Of a stretch of DNA of 64,000 bases, positions 25,373 to 39,600 are shown in pieces (the first letter of the stretch is position 1; each line of letters opens with the position of its first letter). Below the pieces are notes generated by a model that ran no database searches, was not told where the DNA came from, and was given only the letters and a program-made list of their open reading frames with translations. The DNA is from Crotophaga sulcirostris (taxonomy: Eukaryota; Chordata; Aves; Cuculiformes; Crotophagidae), in contig VYZB01000347.1 in assembly GCA_013397455.1 (NCBI GenBank), forward strand, positions 1-64,000, read 5' to 3'. The translations under genes and the position numbers were made by a program.

Positions 25373-25515
25373 ATGTGAGCATTGAGCCATCTGAGCCTGA
25401 GAGAGGTAAAAAGGGGTCCCTAATGCCTGAACTGAGAAGTCAATCCAGAGGACCTCTTCTATTAAAAAGGCACTCACAAAACTCTACTATGAAAGAATAA
25501 CAGTTTTACAAAGGG
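25373..25515 (+). other. Candidate exon, probably non-coding or UTR
   Basis: A strong pyrimidine tract and acceptor (TCTTTTCTCTAG) precede 143 bp that end at an excellent donor, GGG|GTGAGTATG. Only one frame stays open, entered in phase 1 (VSIEPSEPERGKKGSLMPEL and onward), and it hits TAA at 25,498-25,500, just before the donor. An internal weaker donor after GAGAG at 25,405 would avoid the stop. If spliced from 12,947 the pair would make a 66-residue open frame. It may be a 5' UTR exon, part of a long non-coding RNA, or a chance pairing of sites. Confidence 0.2.
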
Positions 25516-28500
25516 GTGAGTATGACTTCTTCTGATGTATATAATCATTAAGATAAACAAACAAGTTGGTGTAAGTGTTGGCCAGTTCTCTTACAACAGC
25601 TGCTGTGGAGAAATGAAGTTGTTTTATCCCATCTCTCTGTAGTGAAGAAGTAGAACTTAGGTAGCTAAACTCAGTACAACGCTGTTACCTAAATACAACT
25701 GTACTCAGTCAGCAATAGCGTCTTTTGTTGGAGGACTCAGTGCAGTAGGAACGTTAGGCTGTGCAATTTTCTTACACCTCCTGGACGGAAGTAGACAGAG
25801 GGTGTGACTTGGTGAGGTAGCACTGTGGCTCAGTGGCAGAACAATCCCCCTTTTTATCTTCTGTTTGCTGGTACTCCCCCTCCCACCCCCTGCCAATAAC
25901 ATGACACCACTGCAAACGTACTGGTGTGCCAGTGCTCTGCGGGAACCTCATGCACTGGGCAATCACCCAGTTACTAAAAATCCTAATTGCTGGCATTTGT
26001 ATTCAAGGCAGAAGGTGTCCCCTGTTTGCACAGCCTACACATGAGACATCCCACACAGTTTATAACTATCCTCCCGCTTTCACTGTGCGTGGGGGTTTAT
26101 CTTTACTAGAACCAGTAATTGCAAAAATGACCTGCGTACTTACTGAAAGCAGTAGAATGCTCCACTCTGAGTCATGGAATGAGTCCAGGTATTGGGTAAT
26201 GGCTTGCTGCTTGATAACGTATTTCTCTGTTGTCTTGTGCAATAGTTAAACCGAAGCCTAGTTCTGTGTCAGATACAATATTGTGGGCAATGCATACGAT
26301 GGTTCTGTCTCTGCCAGAATCTAGGATGAAGAGAAAACTAGATAACCACTGCTGACTGATGAAAGCAGCCTTGTGTTGGCTTAGCTGGGTTTCAGAATGA
26401 AGGCTCAAACTTCAGCATGTCTTCTAGTTTCAGTTTTAATATAACAAATTCAGTTTGGATCATGCACCTCTAGCTGAAATAAAAGCCATTGCTTTTTTTC
26501 TGTAGTCATGTTGTCTCCCTAGTGGATCCTTGGGCTCCCTCTTTGCTGTCATCTGAGACAATTTTTGTTTTCTGTAGTGTTTCTGTTTGGTGTTTCACTT
26601 CAGCAGGAAATCCCCCTTTTAAATGCCTTGTAGTGAGTCACTGCTGCTGTTTGCTTCAAACTGAAGGGGATTCCAACTAAAATTGTGTTATTGCTAAAAT
26701 ATAATCCTGTTCCATTGCGTAGGCTGTAATTTGAAAAAGAGAAAGATTTGGGGGAGTTGTTGCTAGTTTTGTTTATTAAATAGGGGATTAATGGCAATGC
26801 CAGTAAGAAGTAAAAAGCTTAGAAGTCTGATAGATCAAAATCAATCTCAAACTGAAAATATTATTTAGCAGTTATGTATTTCTGAAATTCTATACAAAAA
26901 AAAAAAAGCCAAAGCAACAACCCCAAACCCTAATACTTTTGTGTGTGCCTTGTAATGAATATTAAGATTTATTCAGCAGGAAGCACAGTCTGGTTTGGCC
27001 TTTTTGCGTGTGTGTATGTTCATTATGGATTTAAAATTGAATTGCTTTAAAAACATTTCTTTTGGGCATGGAAGATTTGCTTTGAATTTGTTTCTTTCAT
27101 TATAAATCTGACTGTCCTATCTTTATTACTGTTGGTTTAGCCCCTGTTACTTTAAGTTGCAGTCTTCTGAAACTGTCATCTGGCACTTTCTTTTATCTGG
27201 AGTGACAGCTCTCTGTCATGCTGGAGTTTTGATCGCATTTCAGATCTTTGTGTGTGCACACAATGGAAATTTCAATTTTCATTAGACTTTGGTCCTGCCT
27301 TCTCATGTCTGCAGAGATAGGCAGACGATCCAGGTGTATGCTCTGAATTGTTCCCCCTTTCAACTCTGAGTTTCCTTATTTTCAGAGTTTACTTGAGAGC
27401 TTCTACAGGCTGTAATCCAGACTCTTCTGTTCTGTTGGTGACAGCTACTTCCACATTCAGCACTAGGTGAGGACTACTCATTCTCTGCTGCTTTTGGACT
27501 CGGAAAGTACTCCTGGCAGGTTTTTTTTTTTCTCCTTGTGACTTTCTGGTTTTGTCCGTTATTTAAACGGAACTCAGCAATTCCAGTTTTACTCAAGGCT
27601 GTTTAGGAATGAAAAAAAAAACCACAAAAGGCACCTTTTAGAAGCAAATTGTATCGATGTCGTCAATATTAAGATATGGAAGGGGGTGGTTATATATTGA
27701 GATATGGTGCTTATCAAGCATTGAAAAAGATGTTGAGGTTGCTGAAGGCCCCAGAGTAACACTCGAGTTTAAAAAGAGTCTCACTACTGGTTTTACAGCA
27801 TATTGGTCTAAAGGAAATAAGTTAATAAAAGCCACAAAGATGTACAATTTCCCATAGCCTTTGACTAATGCTTTAAGAGAAAGATTTGAAAAAATACTCT
27901 TGACTGAAGGTGAGGGGATTTCCTTAGGAAGAACGCTTTTAAGGGGCCTTGCTCGGAAGCGATGACCTCAGGAGGGAGGCATTTTCTAACAGGGTGAAGA
28001 GTCTCTGTGCTGATGAACAGGGGGACACAGATGACTTCATTCCTCAACCCCCCAGATGCTTTTGGGTTTACCTTTCTTCAAAGATAATAAAGTGCTTAAG
28101 ACTCAGAACCTCATAGCAATGCCCTAAAATGCCTAATTTGTTTAGCTGTCATCTTCTTAGAGTAACAGGACCATAGGAGGTGGGTGGCCCTGCAATTATT
28201 GTGAACTAGGGTGGTTTGGAGGCACTCGAGTGGGTCCTGTGGAGAACACTCTGGGTTTAGAAGCTGAGCAGCTTGGCTGATGCAGGTCAGGCTTCTCCAG
28301 TGAAGGTCGCTGATGAGTAAATCTGGGCTTCTTCATTACCCTCTGCAGGTGAAGGTATCTCAGGGCCCAGCAGTGCACACTTGCCCCGTGTTATGCTGAG
28401 CAGAAACTAAGTCCCATCACAGTGCAACACCCAGATGGGTCTGGGGTTCAAAAACAAGTTTGGGTGGAGTGATTTGTCTGTGTCTCCAGTGTCCAGAGGC

Positions 28501-31500
28501 CTGACTTTGGAACAGAGACATTTGTGTGAACTGGCAGTGTGGTGGCCCAAGCTGGCTGTTCGCAGGAGTCAGCCTGGGAGTCCGTGGTCTGGCTTGCACT
28601 CAAGCCTGGATAAAACATGGTTACTGGGAGCTGATCAATTGAGTGTGCTCTAGACAGTTCCCTATGGTGTTCGCGAGTCTGGCTGGTTTGGAAAATTTGG
28701 ACCTGAGTGCTTTTGTCACCTTTGAAAAGGGAAAAGATTACATGCATTCTGTAGAAAATTAGCACCCCATTTATGTAGTGAGATCTCTACATAGACAACT
28801 ACAGACACCTTGGCACTTTGATTAGACTGTGAATTGCTAGTAATCAAGTATTTTCTTTTCATTTCCATGACCATTAGTATTGTGGCAGAATGTCTCATCT
28901 GAATAATCCTGTCATATATATTCAGTTGCTTTTCAACATGTATCTTTGGTTTACAAAAGCTGAATATGCTTTTTTAGTAAAAGAGATTGAACTAAGCTTG
29001 AGTACTTCTAACATTTGAAAAGACTTACAGGTAGTAATGGGGTTTTTATTGGAATAACTGTCTACTATGCTTTAAGGCTTCCTTACAAGTAGGATGTGCA
29101 GAGAGGTACTGCAAAGGTTTAGAGTAAGGTTGTAATTAATAGGTAGATGTGTACCCCTACTTTGTAAAATAATCTTCAGTACTGAATCTTTTTCCTAGGT
29201 TGTAATTGCCAGGAGAGTATGTAGGGAAAGTAAAAGTGTGTGTTTGCTACATCATCCCAGTGCTCCAAGCACTTGTCTCTTGGTTTATTTCTTTTCATTT
29301 TAAGGTGGAAAAAGAAAAAGAGGCCTTATCTCCACAACAGCAAATGGATTTTCCTTACGTCATTTATAGAAATTAATCATTTTAACAACATTTTTCTTTA
29401 CTGTTCAAAGAGTTTTTACACTTTTCTTGATTGTTCCCCAGTGCTTACGCATTGCCTCTGTCTATGTTTTATGAGTAAAATCTGAATAACGCAAGGGTAC
29501 GGTTTCCATAAAATTAAGGTCATATAAATAACAGCCTAAGATCAGAAGTTCCTTCATTTTTATAGTCCTTTCTTCTGGTAACAGGAAATGGCTCTAAGGC
29601 AATGTTCTTGTAGGGCAATATATATGAATATTGGCCTTTATAAATTTTGTGTTTGTTGTGCACTTCTGTGATGTAAATCTGCATTAGAAAGCCGGAAAAC
29701 TGGCTTCTAAGAACAAGAGAGTGCTCTCACTAATGTGGTGATTAGCTCTGCCATCCACTTATATGTCTTGCACAACCTTATAGCAAAGTTGTAAGTAGAT
29801 ATCATTCTTGATTTCACAATAAGGAAAAATTAAATTAATATGCTTGAGGGGGAACTTCTGTTTCAGTGTTATGGTGGGTATTAGTGGCTGTGAAAAGGTA
29901 ATCAGATCCTCCAGAGAGGCTGAGAAAGAGTACAATTCTCAACTAAAATGCAACTTGTCACCCCTCACCAGCCTCCTCTCCTCCAAAGTGCCTTTCTTCC
30001 TGTCCACCAACAACCAGAATACCTCCCATGAGATGCCTTCACTTCCTTTACTTGCCCATGGTCAGCTTCAAACCCAGGAGCAGGCATCTTCTTCTATTCA
30101 GCCACCTGTGCTGATAGCAAGCACTACCTCCCACTGGGTACTTCAGACCTGCCTTCCTTCTTTCCCATCGTTTTTAACCCAGAGTCTTGTAGCTCCTGTG
30201 CTCAGTTGACAATTTACCACCTACAGTGCTGGTGGTAGCTGGCAAAGGCAGGCTAAACTTATTGTTCAAAGCTTTTCTGTACACTATTCTGTTTGGTATT
30301 ATTGTCTGTTACACTATTCAGTATCATTCTAGTGTTTCCCATGATCCTCAACTTCCAATGGCGCTTTAGTTAATGTGACCAAAACCTCCGCTCTGCTAGA
30401 ATTCCGCAGACACTCTGTACAGAGGGACAAGCCAACATATTGAAGAGAGTGGCTAGTTTTTGTAAAGCTTTCTGGCATATTTTGAAACACACTTTTTTGT
30501 ACTATCTGCCTTAGAAAGACAAATCAGCGTCAAGAGTGTGTGCCTTGTGTTTAGAGAGGGTGGGCAGCAATGATGTTTGTAATAATCCTTCATTCTTTCC
30601 ATGATCTTGAAGTTAGCTTTGAACATCTTGCAGTCTATCCTTGGCCCTTTCTGTGGAGGTATCCACTGTTCCAGGTGAACATAGCAATTCACTGCATTAC
30701 CTGGCTACTGGGAAGAAAATCAGTCAAACCACTCAATGTTGCTTTAAAATTTCACTGATGTATGGACTAGGAAACTTAGTATGGCTTCAGGGTTGATTGT
30801 TAATTGGTAAGCAGGTTAGACTATGTGTGGATAGGAAGAAAACTTTCTGATGCTTATGCAGAAAGAGAAATCTGTTTTGTGGAAGATTCAGACTTTGTCT
30901 AAAATTTTACTTAATTTCAGTTTGGATCAGAATTTAAACACTGTAATATTTCAGTAAAAATTGGTGGAAACCAATGGGTGGGCAACCAGCTGTAGAACAA
31001 GGTGACCTTATTGGCCAGAAAAAAGATTTGTAGTCAAACTTCCTTGACACTAAGCTGCGTTCTAGAAGCTTGTGGAATTGACAAATGCGATGGAAGTGAT
31101 GTTCTGCTGGAACCTTTTGCTGGCCTGCTGTAAAACCTGTTTTTATACTTGACATGGTATCAATTTCATGAACATCTTCATGAAAATCCAGTGAAAGAGC
31201 ATAAGAATGTATTTCAGTAATAATAAAGAACTGATTGAATCACTGTCCAAGACCTCATAAAGGAGCTGTGGCATTTCCAATTAATCCTTAAGGAAGAGAG
31301 AGTTTGTTGTGGGTGGTCTTTCATTCATGGCTAAGCAGTAAACTGCACAGGGAGCAAGGACAAAATGAGTGGGAAGTGCCTTGACTCTTAGTACATCTCA
31401 GGCAAAAATTATTTGAGTCCAAACTAAATTTAAAGTTTTTCACTAACATTTAGGGTAGGACTGCATAGCATCATCTTCCTCCCTGGGAAAGTCAATTCTG

Positions 31501-31570
31501 TGAGCACAAAAATGTGTTCCAGTTCTATGTGAGGTGCAGATAAGAGGTACCCACACCATTACCTGTTCAG
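25516..31570. other. Intergenic or intronic, no supported gene
   Basis: AT-rich sequence without CR1 or recognisable exons. About 28,180-28,680 is richer in G+C and open on both strands, but the frames resemble nothing I know. The longest open frame (121 codons, 29,844-30,209) is low-complexity (Ser/Leu/Pro-rich) and judged chance. Confidence 0.4.
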
Positions 31571-31635
31571 TTTAACTCAAAAACATGACAGCAAGGGCTG
31601 ACTGTCTCATATCACTGCTTCTTGATCTGAGGCAG
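31571..31635 (+). CDS. Candidate 5' coding exon of the TNIP3-like gene
   Basis: Acceptor CCTGTTCAG and donor CAG|GTAAAC enclose 65 bp. An ATG at 31,585 (A at -3) opens 17 codons, MTARADCLISLLLDLRQ, ending in phase 0. The next exon that I trust (44,191) starts in phase 0, so the two would join without a break. The predicted peptide itself is not diagnostic, and the support is only splice sites and phase. Confidence 0.22.
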
Positions 31636-32782
31636 GTAAACATGTTTAAAAAAATACTGAAATAAAAAAAAAAGAGAGCAGGCAACTTATTTCTGTGAGT
31701 GAAGGAGAATGCTTTAGCTTGATGAAGACGTAAGTCTGTGGGAGCAGTTCTCATTCATGCACCAAAATCGAGAGGAGGACAGCTGTAGACAGCCAGCAAG
31801 TAACACTCGTGTCGAGAGCAGCAGGCTACCTTGTTTCAGCAGAATGAATTCTTAATGCCCTAAGTGTGGTATCAAAGTATAAACTCAAAAATAAATCTCA
31901 GAAAACTCCTAGACAGCAAATCTGTATTCAGCTTCCTCTCCAGAATACTGGAATCCCAAACTGTTTTGAATGCTTTCAAAATTGCTTTTTCCCCAGTCTC
32001 CTTTCTTCTTTGTGGTGGTGTTTCCTCTCCTGAATAATACTTACATGGCAATTAAGCCCTTTACAGGTCACCCAGGATCCGGTACTTTAAGCTGCTGTCT
32101 TTGCATTATATTAAATTTTCTCTAACTCATTTCCTTATTTTTCCCCTAAGGAAAGTCCCTAAACAAACAGTCCTTTAGTGAACAATAAAACAATTTGAAT
32201 GGCAACCATCCAATCTGGACTTTCTCTGGATAAGTGGCTTGGGTATGCATGAGAAGCAATGAAATTTTTATTATTCAGTTATTTATGGTGCCGCCAATGG
32301 GGTTTTCCTCTTCTGAATGGGGGGAATGGGGAGGTCAGGTAAAAAGATGCATATGTGATTTCTGCTATACCCCCACAGTTTTCCACTGGAGGTTAAGAGA
32401 AAGGGTCTCCCCTTCAGTTTTTCCATTGACTACTTTTCTCTGCCTCCACAAAACACTTTGTTGTGCTTGCTTTGCTGTGATGAAAATGTCATTACTTTCA
32501 TATCACTTAACATTTACAGGAGTTAAAAATGAACCTGTATAAATGATTGAGTCAAGATGGTTGTTAAGCTGGTGTTGACAGGGAAGGAAGAGCCCACATT
32601 TTCATCTCCTCTTCTCTGGAAGCAGCAAGGATGCTGTTTTGTATCTGAAGAAGAAAGCTGCTGCTGCTGCAGCAGACAGAACAGCACATCCCTCCTGTGC
32701 GTGCTTCAGCCACGGCTGTTGAGAGGCACTAGCAGGAGCCCAGTGTGACACTAAATGTAGGTGGCTCAGAATTGCGCCAGCC
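31636..32782. other. Non-coding, nothing recognised
   Basis: AT-rich stretch between the candidate exon and the antisense CR1. A short CTG-rich stretch lies near 32,659-32,673. No gene is supported. Confidence 0.4.
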
Positions 32783-33675
32783 AGAATCATAGAATCATAG
32801 AATAGTTTGGGTCAGAAGGTACCTTAAAGATCATTCAGTTCCAACCCCCCTACCATGGGCAGGGACACCTCCCACTGGATCAAGCCTGACCCAACCTGGC
32901 CTCCAGGGATGGGGCAGCCACGACTCCTCTAACCAACCTGTGCCAGTGCCTCACCGCCCTCACAGTAAAATATTTCTTCCTAATAGCTAATATAAATCTC
33001 TCCTCTTTCACCTTAAAATCGTTCCCTCTTGTCCTATCACTGCACTCCTTGATAAAGAGCCCCTGCCCAGCTTTCCTGTATCCCCCTTTAAGTATTGGAA
33101 GGTTGCTGTGAGGTCTCCGCAGAGCCTTCTCTTCTCCAGGCTGAACAACCCCAACTCTCTCAGCCTGTCCTTGTGTGGGAGGTGCCCCAGCCCTCAGATC
33201 ATCTTTGTGGCCTCCTCTGGACTTGCTCAAACAGATCCATGTCCTTCCTGTCCTGAGGACTCCAGAACTAAACACAGGGCTCCAGTTGAGGCCTCGTGAG
33301 AGCAGAGCAGAGGGGCAGAATTCCCTCCCTTGATCTGCTGGTCACGCTTCTTTTGATGCAGCCCAGGATACAGGGCACATTGTCAGCTCATGCTGAGCCT
33401 GTCATCTTCCAGCAACCCGACGTCCTCTTCAGGGATGCTCTCAATCCATTCTCTGCCCAGCCTGTGTTTGTGCTTGGGATTGCCCCAACCCATGTGCAGA
33501 ACCTTGCACTTGGCCTTGTTGAACTTCATGATGTTATCACAGACCCACCTCTCAAACCTGTCAATGTCCCTCTGGAGGACATCCCTTCCCTCCGTCGTGT
33601 TAACCGCACCGCACAGTGCAGCTTGGTGTCATCGACAAACTTGCTGAGGGTGCGCTCAATCCCACTGTGAAATGT
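32783..33675 (-). mobile_element. CR1 LINE, long 3' fragment, antisense
   Basis: About 890 bp. The low-coordinate end is the CR1 3' tail in reverse (AATCATAGAATCATAGAATA), followed by AAGATCATTCAGTTCCAACC, the ACCTCCCACTGGATCAAGCC block, and further ORF2 3' coding remnants up to about 33,675. Long open frames on both strands in this stretch (131 codons minus, 124 codons plus) are by-products of the element. It is the longest and one of the better preserved CR1 copies in the window. Confidence 0.93.
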
Positions 33676-36600
33676 TTGTGAGCATTTTGCATTTTATTCA
33701 GGGAATGCTTCCTAGAATAAAATGGCATCTTTGGTCACTTCTGTCTCATGGGCTGGCATGCAGCCTTCCAGATAAGAAGTCACCCAACCGTAAAGGCTCA
33801 ACAGTCCTGGCTTTACCTGGTCCTGGGTGATGAGAAATCTGGTTATTCCTAGCCTCCTTGGCAGAAACCACAGTGGTGCAGTTGAACAGGTGACAGATTA
33901 AACCCAGGAAGAGCACACATGGAATGTTTTGGTCTAGCCCCAGCATTGTTGCTGAGCTGACAGACAATGACAAAGCGACAACAACAACCTCCTGAACTCT
34001 TTCCAGTCCCATAGAAATTAAGCCTTTTGGTAAGTCCAAAATGGAAAGCTGTGTTTGAGTGAAAGCCAATATCATAGAAGGCTAAATTCACCAGACTCTG
34101 TGTGAATGCATTGCTGAGGAAGGAGTGATGCTCTTCCCGTGTTACTCGGTCCTCCTGTGGAAAAAGAATTTCCCCTCAGAGGTGTATCTCTGGGCTTTGA
34201 TTTCTTTTATTGCTTGGGTAGATTTGAGTACGTGCCACTCGTTTCCCGAGACAGTGCTCGAGCAGTTTACTACTGAGCTGTTGCTGGTGGGTGGCTTTCA
34301 AACCTCTCCTGTAGAGGCTATTCTGCTTTTTATGGATGCTTATAGACAACTAAGCTAGAGATCAGAGTAAGCAAAAGTGACTGATGTGGAGCTGAGTCAA
34401 TAGGATGCTGTTCTGAGAAATGGAAGATGGTGCTGTTGTTTTTCTTTGTTGTTGACTGGGTTGGTTCTGTTTAATTTTAACCAAGCAGACAGTAAATCTG
34501 AACTCTGTTGGTAAATGTCTCGACCAACTTAAGTCACTATTGTTTTCTCCAATGAAGTAACAATAAATACTTCGTATGTAGTGGAAGATTATTATTGCAA
34601 AAGACTGGAGAAATCACTTTGCAACTCCAACAGTTAAAACATTTATCCAGGAGGTATAAACACAACTCCCTTCAGGGAAAAGCAGGAGAAAGAGTTGAAC
34701 CTTGATCTCCAACATCCTGACCCTGGCCTGTTGTTTTCCTCTGCTATAATTGCAAATACCTCCAAAATAGTTTTGCTTCAGCAAAACTGCAATGAATTGA
34801 ACACAACTTTGCAAATGGTTAATGTCTGTGCACATGTGAGTGTGAATGGTTCAATGGAAAAATATCCACCCTGCTTTAATGAGCAGCTGTGATGTTTTTG
34901 CTATGATGAAAATGCCCCTTGGGGCAGTTAGATCACTAGTGTTTCCAACCCAGAAGACAACACAATTCTCCTAAAAATGTTTTTACTCCGTGGTACAAAA
35001 CTGCACAGGCTTTGTTGTCTTCAAAACCGAAACCAACAAAAGAATCGGGGTTAAAGAACCACCCTCTGCTGAACATTTCTATCGTGAATCTTTCACTTCT
35101 AGATAACAGTGTGACAGTGTTAATTTTTATCGTTTGTGAAACTTGATTAATCAACTCCTGTATGCAGTGGACTATAGCCTGAAATGAATTGTGTACTCTT
35201 GAAAATGCTGCATCATTTCTTGTCTGGGTGGAAGGAAAACATTTCTGCAATCTCCACCTTTATACATGCTCTTCCTCAGAAAGAAAATCAGATATGATAA
35301 TGCAGTGTTTCTGATTGGGGGCAGAGCTGAATGTCACTTTTGATGTGGAGGCTGTGGCCAGTTGAACTGATTCTGTAGGGAAACCTTTACAATAATTTCT
35401 AATTAAAATGCATTCCTAGAAATGGGTCCCTGACCTATCTGCCCCTTACAGTAAATTATTCTACTTCTAGATTAATACTTGTGTTCTATACCTTTTGAGT
35501 TGATGCAACTTTTCCACCATGCTAGACCGCTGCTTTTCCCACAGAGCAGCTTTTGCTGGGGCGTGGGCGTACCATTGTGTCACTGTTCCATGGTAATCTG
35601 AAGAATGAGAGGGAATCCTCTGTGGTCTCTTAGAAGCACTGCTTTCAAGTAGATCTGTGTGGGCTGTACTTATTTGAGAGATATGAATATGCTCTCAACG
35701 TTAGAATGACTTTAAGAAAGGGGTTTCCCTAAATCTGGGGTGTAGGTTAAACCTTGAGATAGATATATATATTTGCCTCCAAACCGCTTAGTTCTCGTTT
35801 GATTCAGAGAGCCTTTATTGAGACTAGTCCTAACCTCGCAGCACGGAGACAAACACCTTCCCTAACTGTGGTGAGTAACTTCTGCATTAATTTGAAGCTC
35901 ATATCAGTGTGTCTCTGCCCAGCCTCAAAATGAAGTCATGTGCCTCTTTGCCCTTGCTGCCTAGCAAAAGAGACCTCAAATCCAAAATCTGATTTTTTTT
36001 AAAAAACATTTTATAATTTCTTTATCATTTTTATATAGAATAGCTATAGCAGTGTTCTTTTCCTTTCATTTCTTACAAAGCTGGACAATGAAAAGTACAG
36101 GAATAGTAAAGGTTTATTTCCATATAGAGCACTAAGGCTATGTCAAACACTTATTTGGGGGCAAATCTAGTGATACAAAGATTCAGTGCATCTGTACTGG
36201 GCTTGACCCACATTCCTTCCTTGGGTAACACTTCTACTGAGACATTTGGAAGTTTTACCTGTTCTGTAGAGTTTGGGATGTTCCCTGTGCTACTCACTCT
36301 GACTGGAGCAGGCACAGGATTCCTTTAGCTGGGTCCATCGTTAGAAGACAGACCCTTTATCCACATCTGCTACAAATTGTTTGGTATAATCCACATAGCA
36401 TTTGAGGCTGGGCTAGGACTCTGGGCTAGGTGGTATTTTGCTTGCCTTGTTGCTGTAAAGTTGCATTAATGCTGTGTCTCAGAAAAAGGGTTGATACATT
36501 CCAACCCTGAGTAAAGAATTCTTGGGGCCACAGTGTTACAGATTTTCAGTGGGATGTTTCAGATCAATAAGTGTAGATAAGCTGAGCTATGAGGACCACT

Positions 36601-39600
36601 GAGTTGAGGTTTGTGTAGAGGGAGAAGAAAACAAATATCCATGTGCTTTTTCCCCTCCTTGTTTTATTTACTACTTTGATAAAAATTTAAAGCTGGAGTA
36701 CCTCTGTCCATCATAGTGAGAAGCAACTCTGCTGTTTTCAGAACCAGTGATGTTTGTTGCCAGAGGGCACACATACCTCTTGTGCTAGAGCAGCTGTAGA
36801 AACTCATGACTGCTCTACCTTCCCCCTTTCAAAATGAAGCAAAACTTGTCAGTAAACCTGTGAAAATTACAAAATGCTCGTAATAAACTGTTTAGAAGCC
36901 TGGAGAAAGATGTTCTTTAGTGGTCATCTTTCCATGACTTGCTGCTGGATCCTTATAACACCATGATTTGCTGCCAGCAGAGTCCTAATTTCTAGCAACA
37001 GCAGCACCGGGTTTCCAGAAGAGTGGGCACACCAGAATGTATGGAAAGCAACATGCATTTCTGAGTTACTTGGGATTGATATTCCTGCCAGCCAGGCAAT
37101 GCCAAGAGGCGTTTTGCAACTGACTTGTTAGCTTGTTTCAACCTTTTTATCAACTCTTCTTTCTCTTTTTTTTTGTCCTGGATCTTGAGGCTTGACTGGA
37201 CAGCATGAAATTTAAATAGAACAGAGCTGTGTTCCTCATCTAAATCAGATCTTTCTTATCTTCTCACTGTTAAACTTTTGTTCTTCTAGTTGCACAACTT
37301 CTTGTATGTAGATCTGCCTATATCTTGAATTCTTTTCTCAGAGCCTATCTTCCTTTCCAGCCATGTGGGCCCTGTACTTGGAGCTGTCTCCATTATGTTA
37401 CTGTGCTCCCTCTTTATACTGCAGGGCTCGATTCCAAAGTCATTGGAGTTGATGGATCCTAAATATTTTCTCTCTTAATTTGGATTGCACGAGAGATTTT
37501 CATCCCTTTTCTCTCTTATCACAACATCAGTTTCACTGTAGTGAAATCTACGTTAAAAATTGTTCACAAAAAACATCTTGAGGATGAATATCATAGTTAT
37601 TAAACTTACTTTTATCCTGCAGCATTTTTCCTTTTCACTTCTGTATTTTATCTCTTGGAAAGCTTCCTGTCCATACCTTAGGAGTGAATAATAGTAAAGA
37701 GCCATTTTTTTCACTGCATGATTTAAAGTTGACATTTAACAAATACCTAAGTATAATACTTCCTTCCCATCTTGCCCATCTCCAAATTTGTTGTGCAAAT
37801 TGAAGTTGGATACAGATGATGAGAAAATACACTGGAAAGGTTCGTGCAGTGCTATTTCATGAAATATGCCTAGTTTGCAAGGGTTTTTCTGAAGATCTCT
37901 ATACTTCGCGGATTTCTGTATATGTAGATCGACAGATCTGTGCTTGCTTGATAAATGAATATTAAACAAATCGTTGATATTTATTATGGAGGGATTTATT
38001 TTATCAACACATCTTGCACATTCTTAGAACTAATTTGTATCCTATTAACAACAGCTTGCTTACACAGAAATTGTGTGCAATAGGTGTGTTCAAAGTATCA
38101 TTGACTTTTCCCTCAGAACTATGTTTGCTAATTTGCTTCAGTTAAACCTAACATTTTCCAGTGAAGAAAAGATCTCCTCTAAATGTATAAAAATGAGGAA
38201 TCCACATGCAGCATCTGAAAATCGGTGACAGGCTGCATTTAAGTACCAGAGGGACTCAAATAACTTGAAAGTTAAAATTTGTTTCAAAACGCAGAAAAAT
38301 GTTTGGTTTCTCCTTAGGTGACATCTTTGGTTGTCATCACATGCCTCCTAACAACTTCTTAACGTGTTGTAAACCTCCCCAAAACAGAAAAACTTAAATC
38401 CTCCAAACTCCTGAACTCATAACTTTATAATAATTAGAGATCAGTATTTTCAATTTTTTTATGACCTCCAGTGATGAGAGACATAGGGTGACTACAGGAA
38501 TCCAAGGGTGATTTATGTGGTGCGTGGCTTTGATGGCTTGGTGATATTTATGACTTCCTCTGGTCACTTCTTATGTGATTTGCTTGCATGTTGGAAGTGT
38601 AGCCGTGGTGTTTTGGCACTGAACTTATGTTTCGTAGCCTTTCAAATTTGCTCATATGCTTTAAACTCATCTGTGCAGATGCCCCAGTGGAGTGACTGAA
38701 ATAGAGAGCTCAAATGCAGTCTATGCCTCCTCAAGCCCTGGTCGTGAGTGAGGTTGCTTTTTGGTAACATTTGTGCCACTGATTTCTACTCATTATGGAA
38801 TAATTTTCTCACTTTTATATGTAGTTCTTGAGATGTTTAATCCAAAGACATACAGAAATTGTTCAATGGACCAGTTTTGAAAGGATGAATATACTTTAAT
38901 TTAAGGAAAAAGGATATGTTAATTTTTAACAAGTTCATATAGTTTAAAACAGTGTTTTGTACCCACGACTTAAACTAGTTTGTGTGTGACAATGGAAGCA
39001 TTTTTGCACACGCAGTTAGGACCAAAGAACTATACAGCAGGTACTGTCTGTCTCTGAAAATTCACCCTGCTACATCCAGTGCGACAAAGCAAATGCAGAG
39101 ATTCCCTTTCCTCAATTGGAACCAAAGAACCCGAAGTGCAGAGCCTCTCCAAAGTCCCATCTGCTCTGTGCCAAAAGCTGGACGTTCAGATCTGGGTCAA
39201 AATACTATGTTCAGCCTTTAATTGGCTTGTTCCTGGGTCTGGTCCACTTCGAGGGGTTTCTGTTGTTTTGGGTTTTAATTTATTTCAGTTGCTGCATAGT
39301 TTGAGGTTATCTCAAGAAACATAAATAGATTGCTTATCAAATTGTGGATATCACAGCTTCATGGGAGGGCATCTGTGAGTTCAGTTCTTTGGGATGATGG
39401 TTATTATGAATCTACTGTTACCACAGCCAAGGAGAATTGGACTTAGTGGTGAAAGCAGTTTTGAGTATTTGACATTAAATCTTCCTGCATCACACAGGAC
39501 AGGTACCAGTTTTATCTGAACCAAGTCAGGCCAGACAGAACAGAGGAACATAACTACTCTTTATTTTCAGAAAAAAACCCCAAGTTTCAGCTTTTAAAGT

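Noticed and set aside
29844..30209. 121-codon + strand open frame
   Set aside because: Ser/Leu/Pro-rich low-complexity composition, no recognised domain and no splice context.
32880..33670. Open frames of 124-131 codons on both strands
   Set aside because: They lie wholly inside the antisense CR1 copy and are by-products of it.
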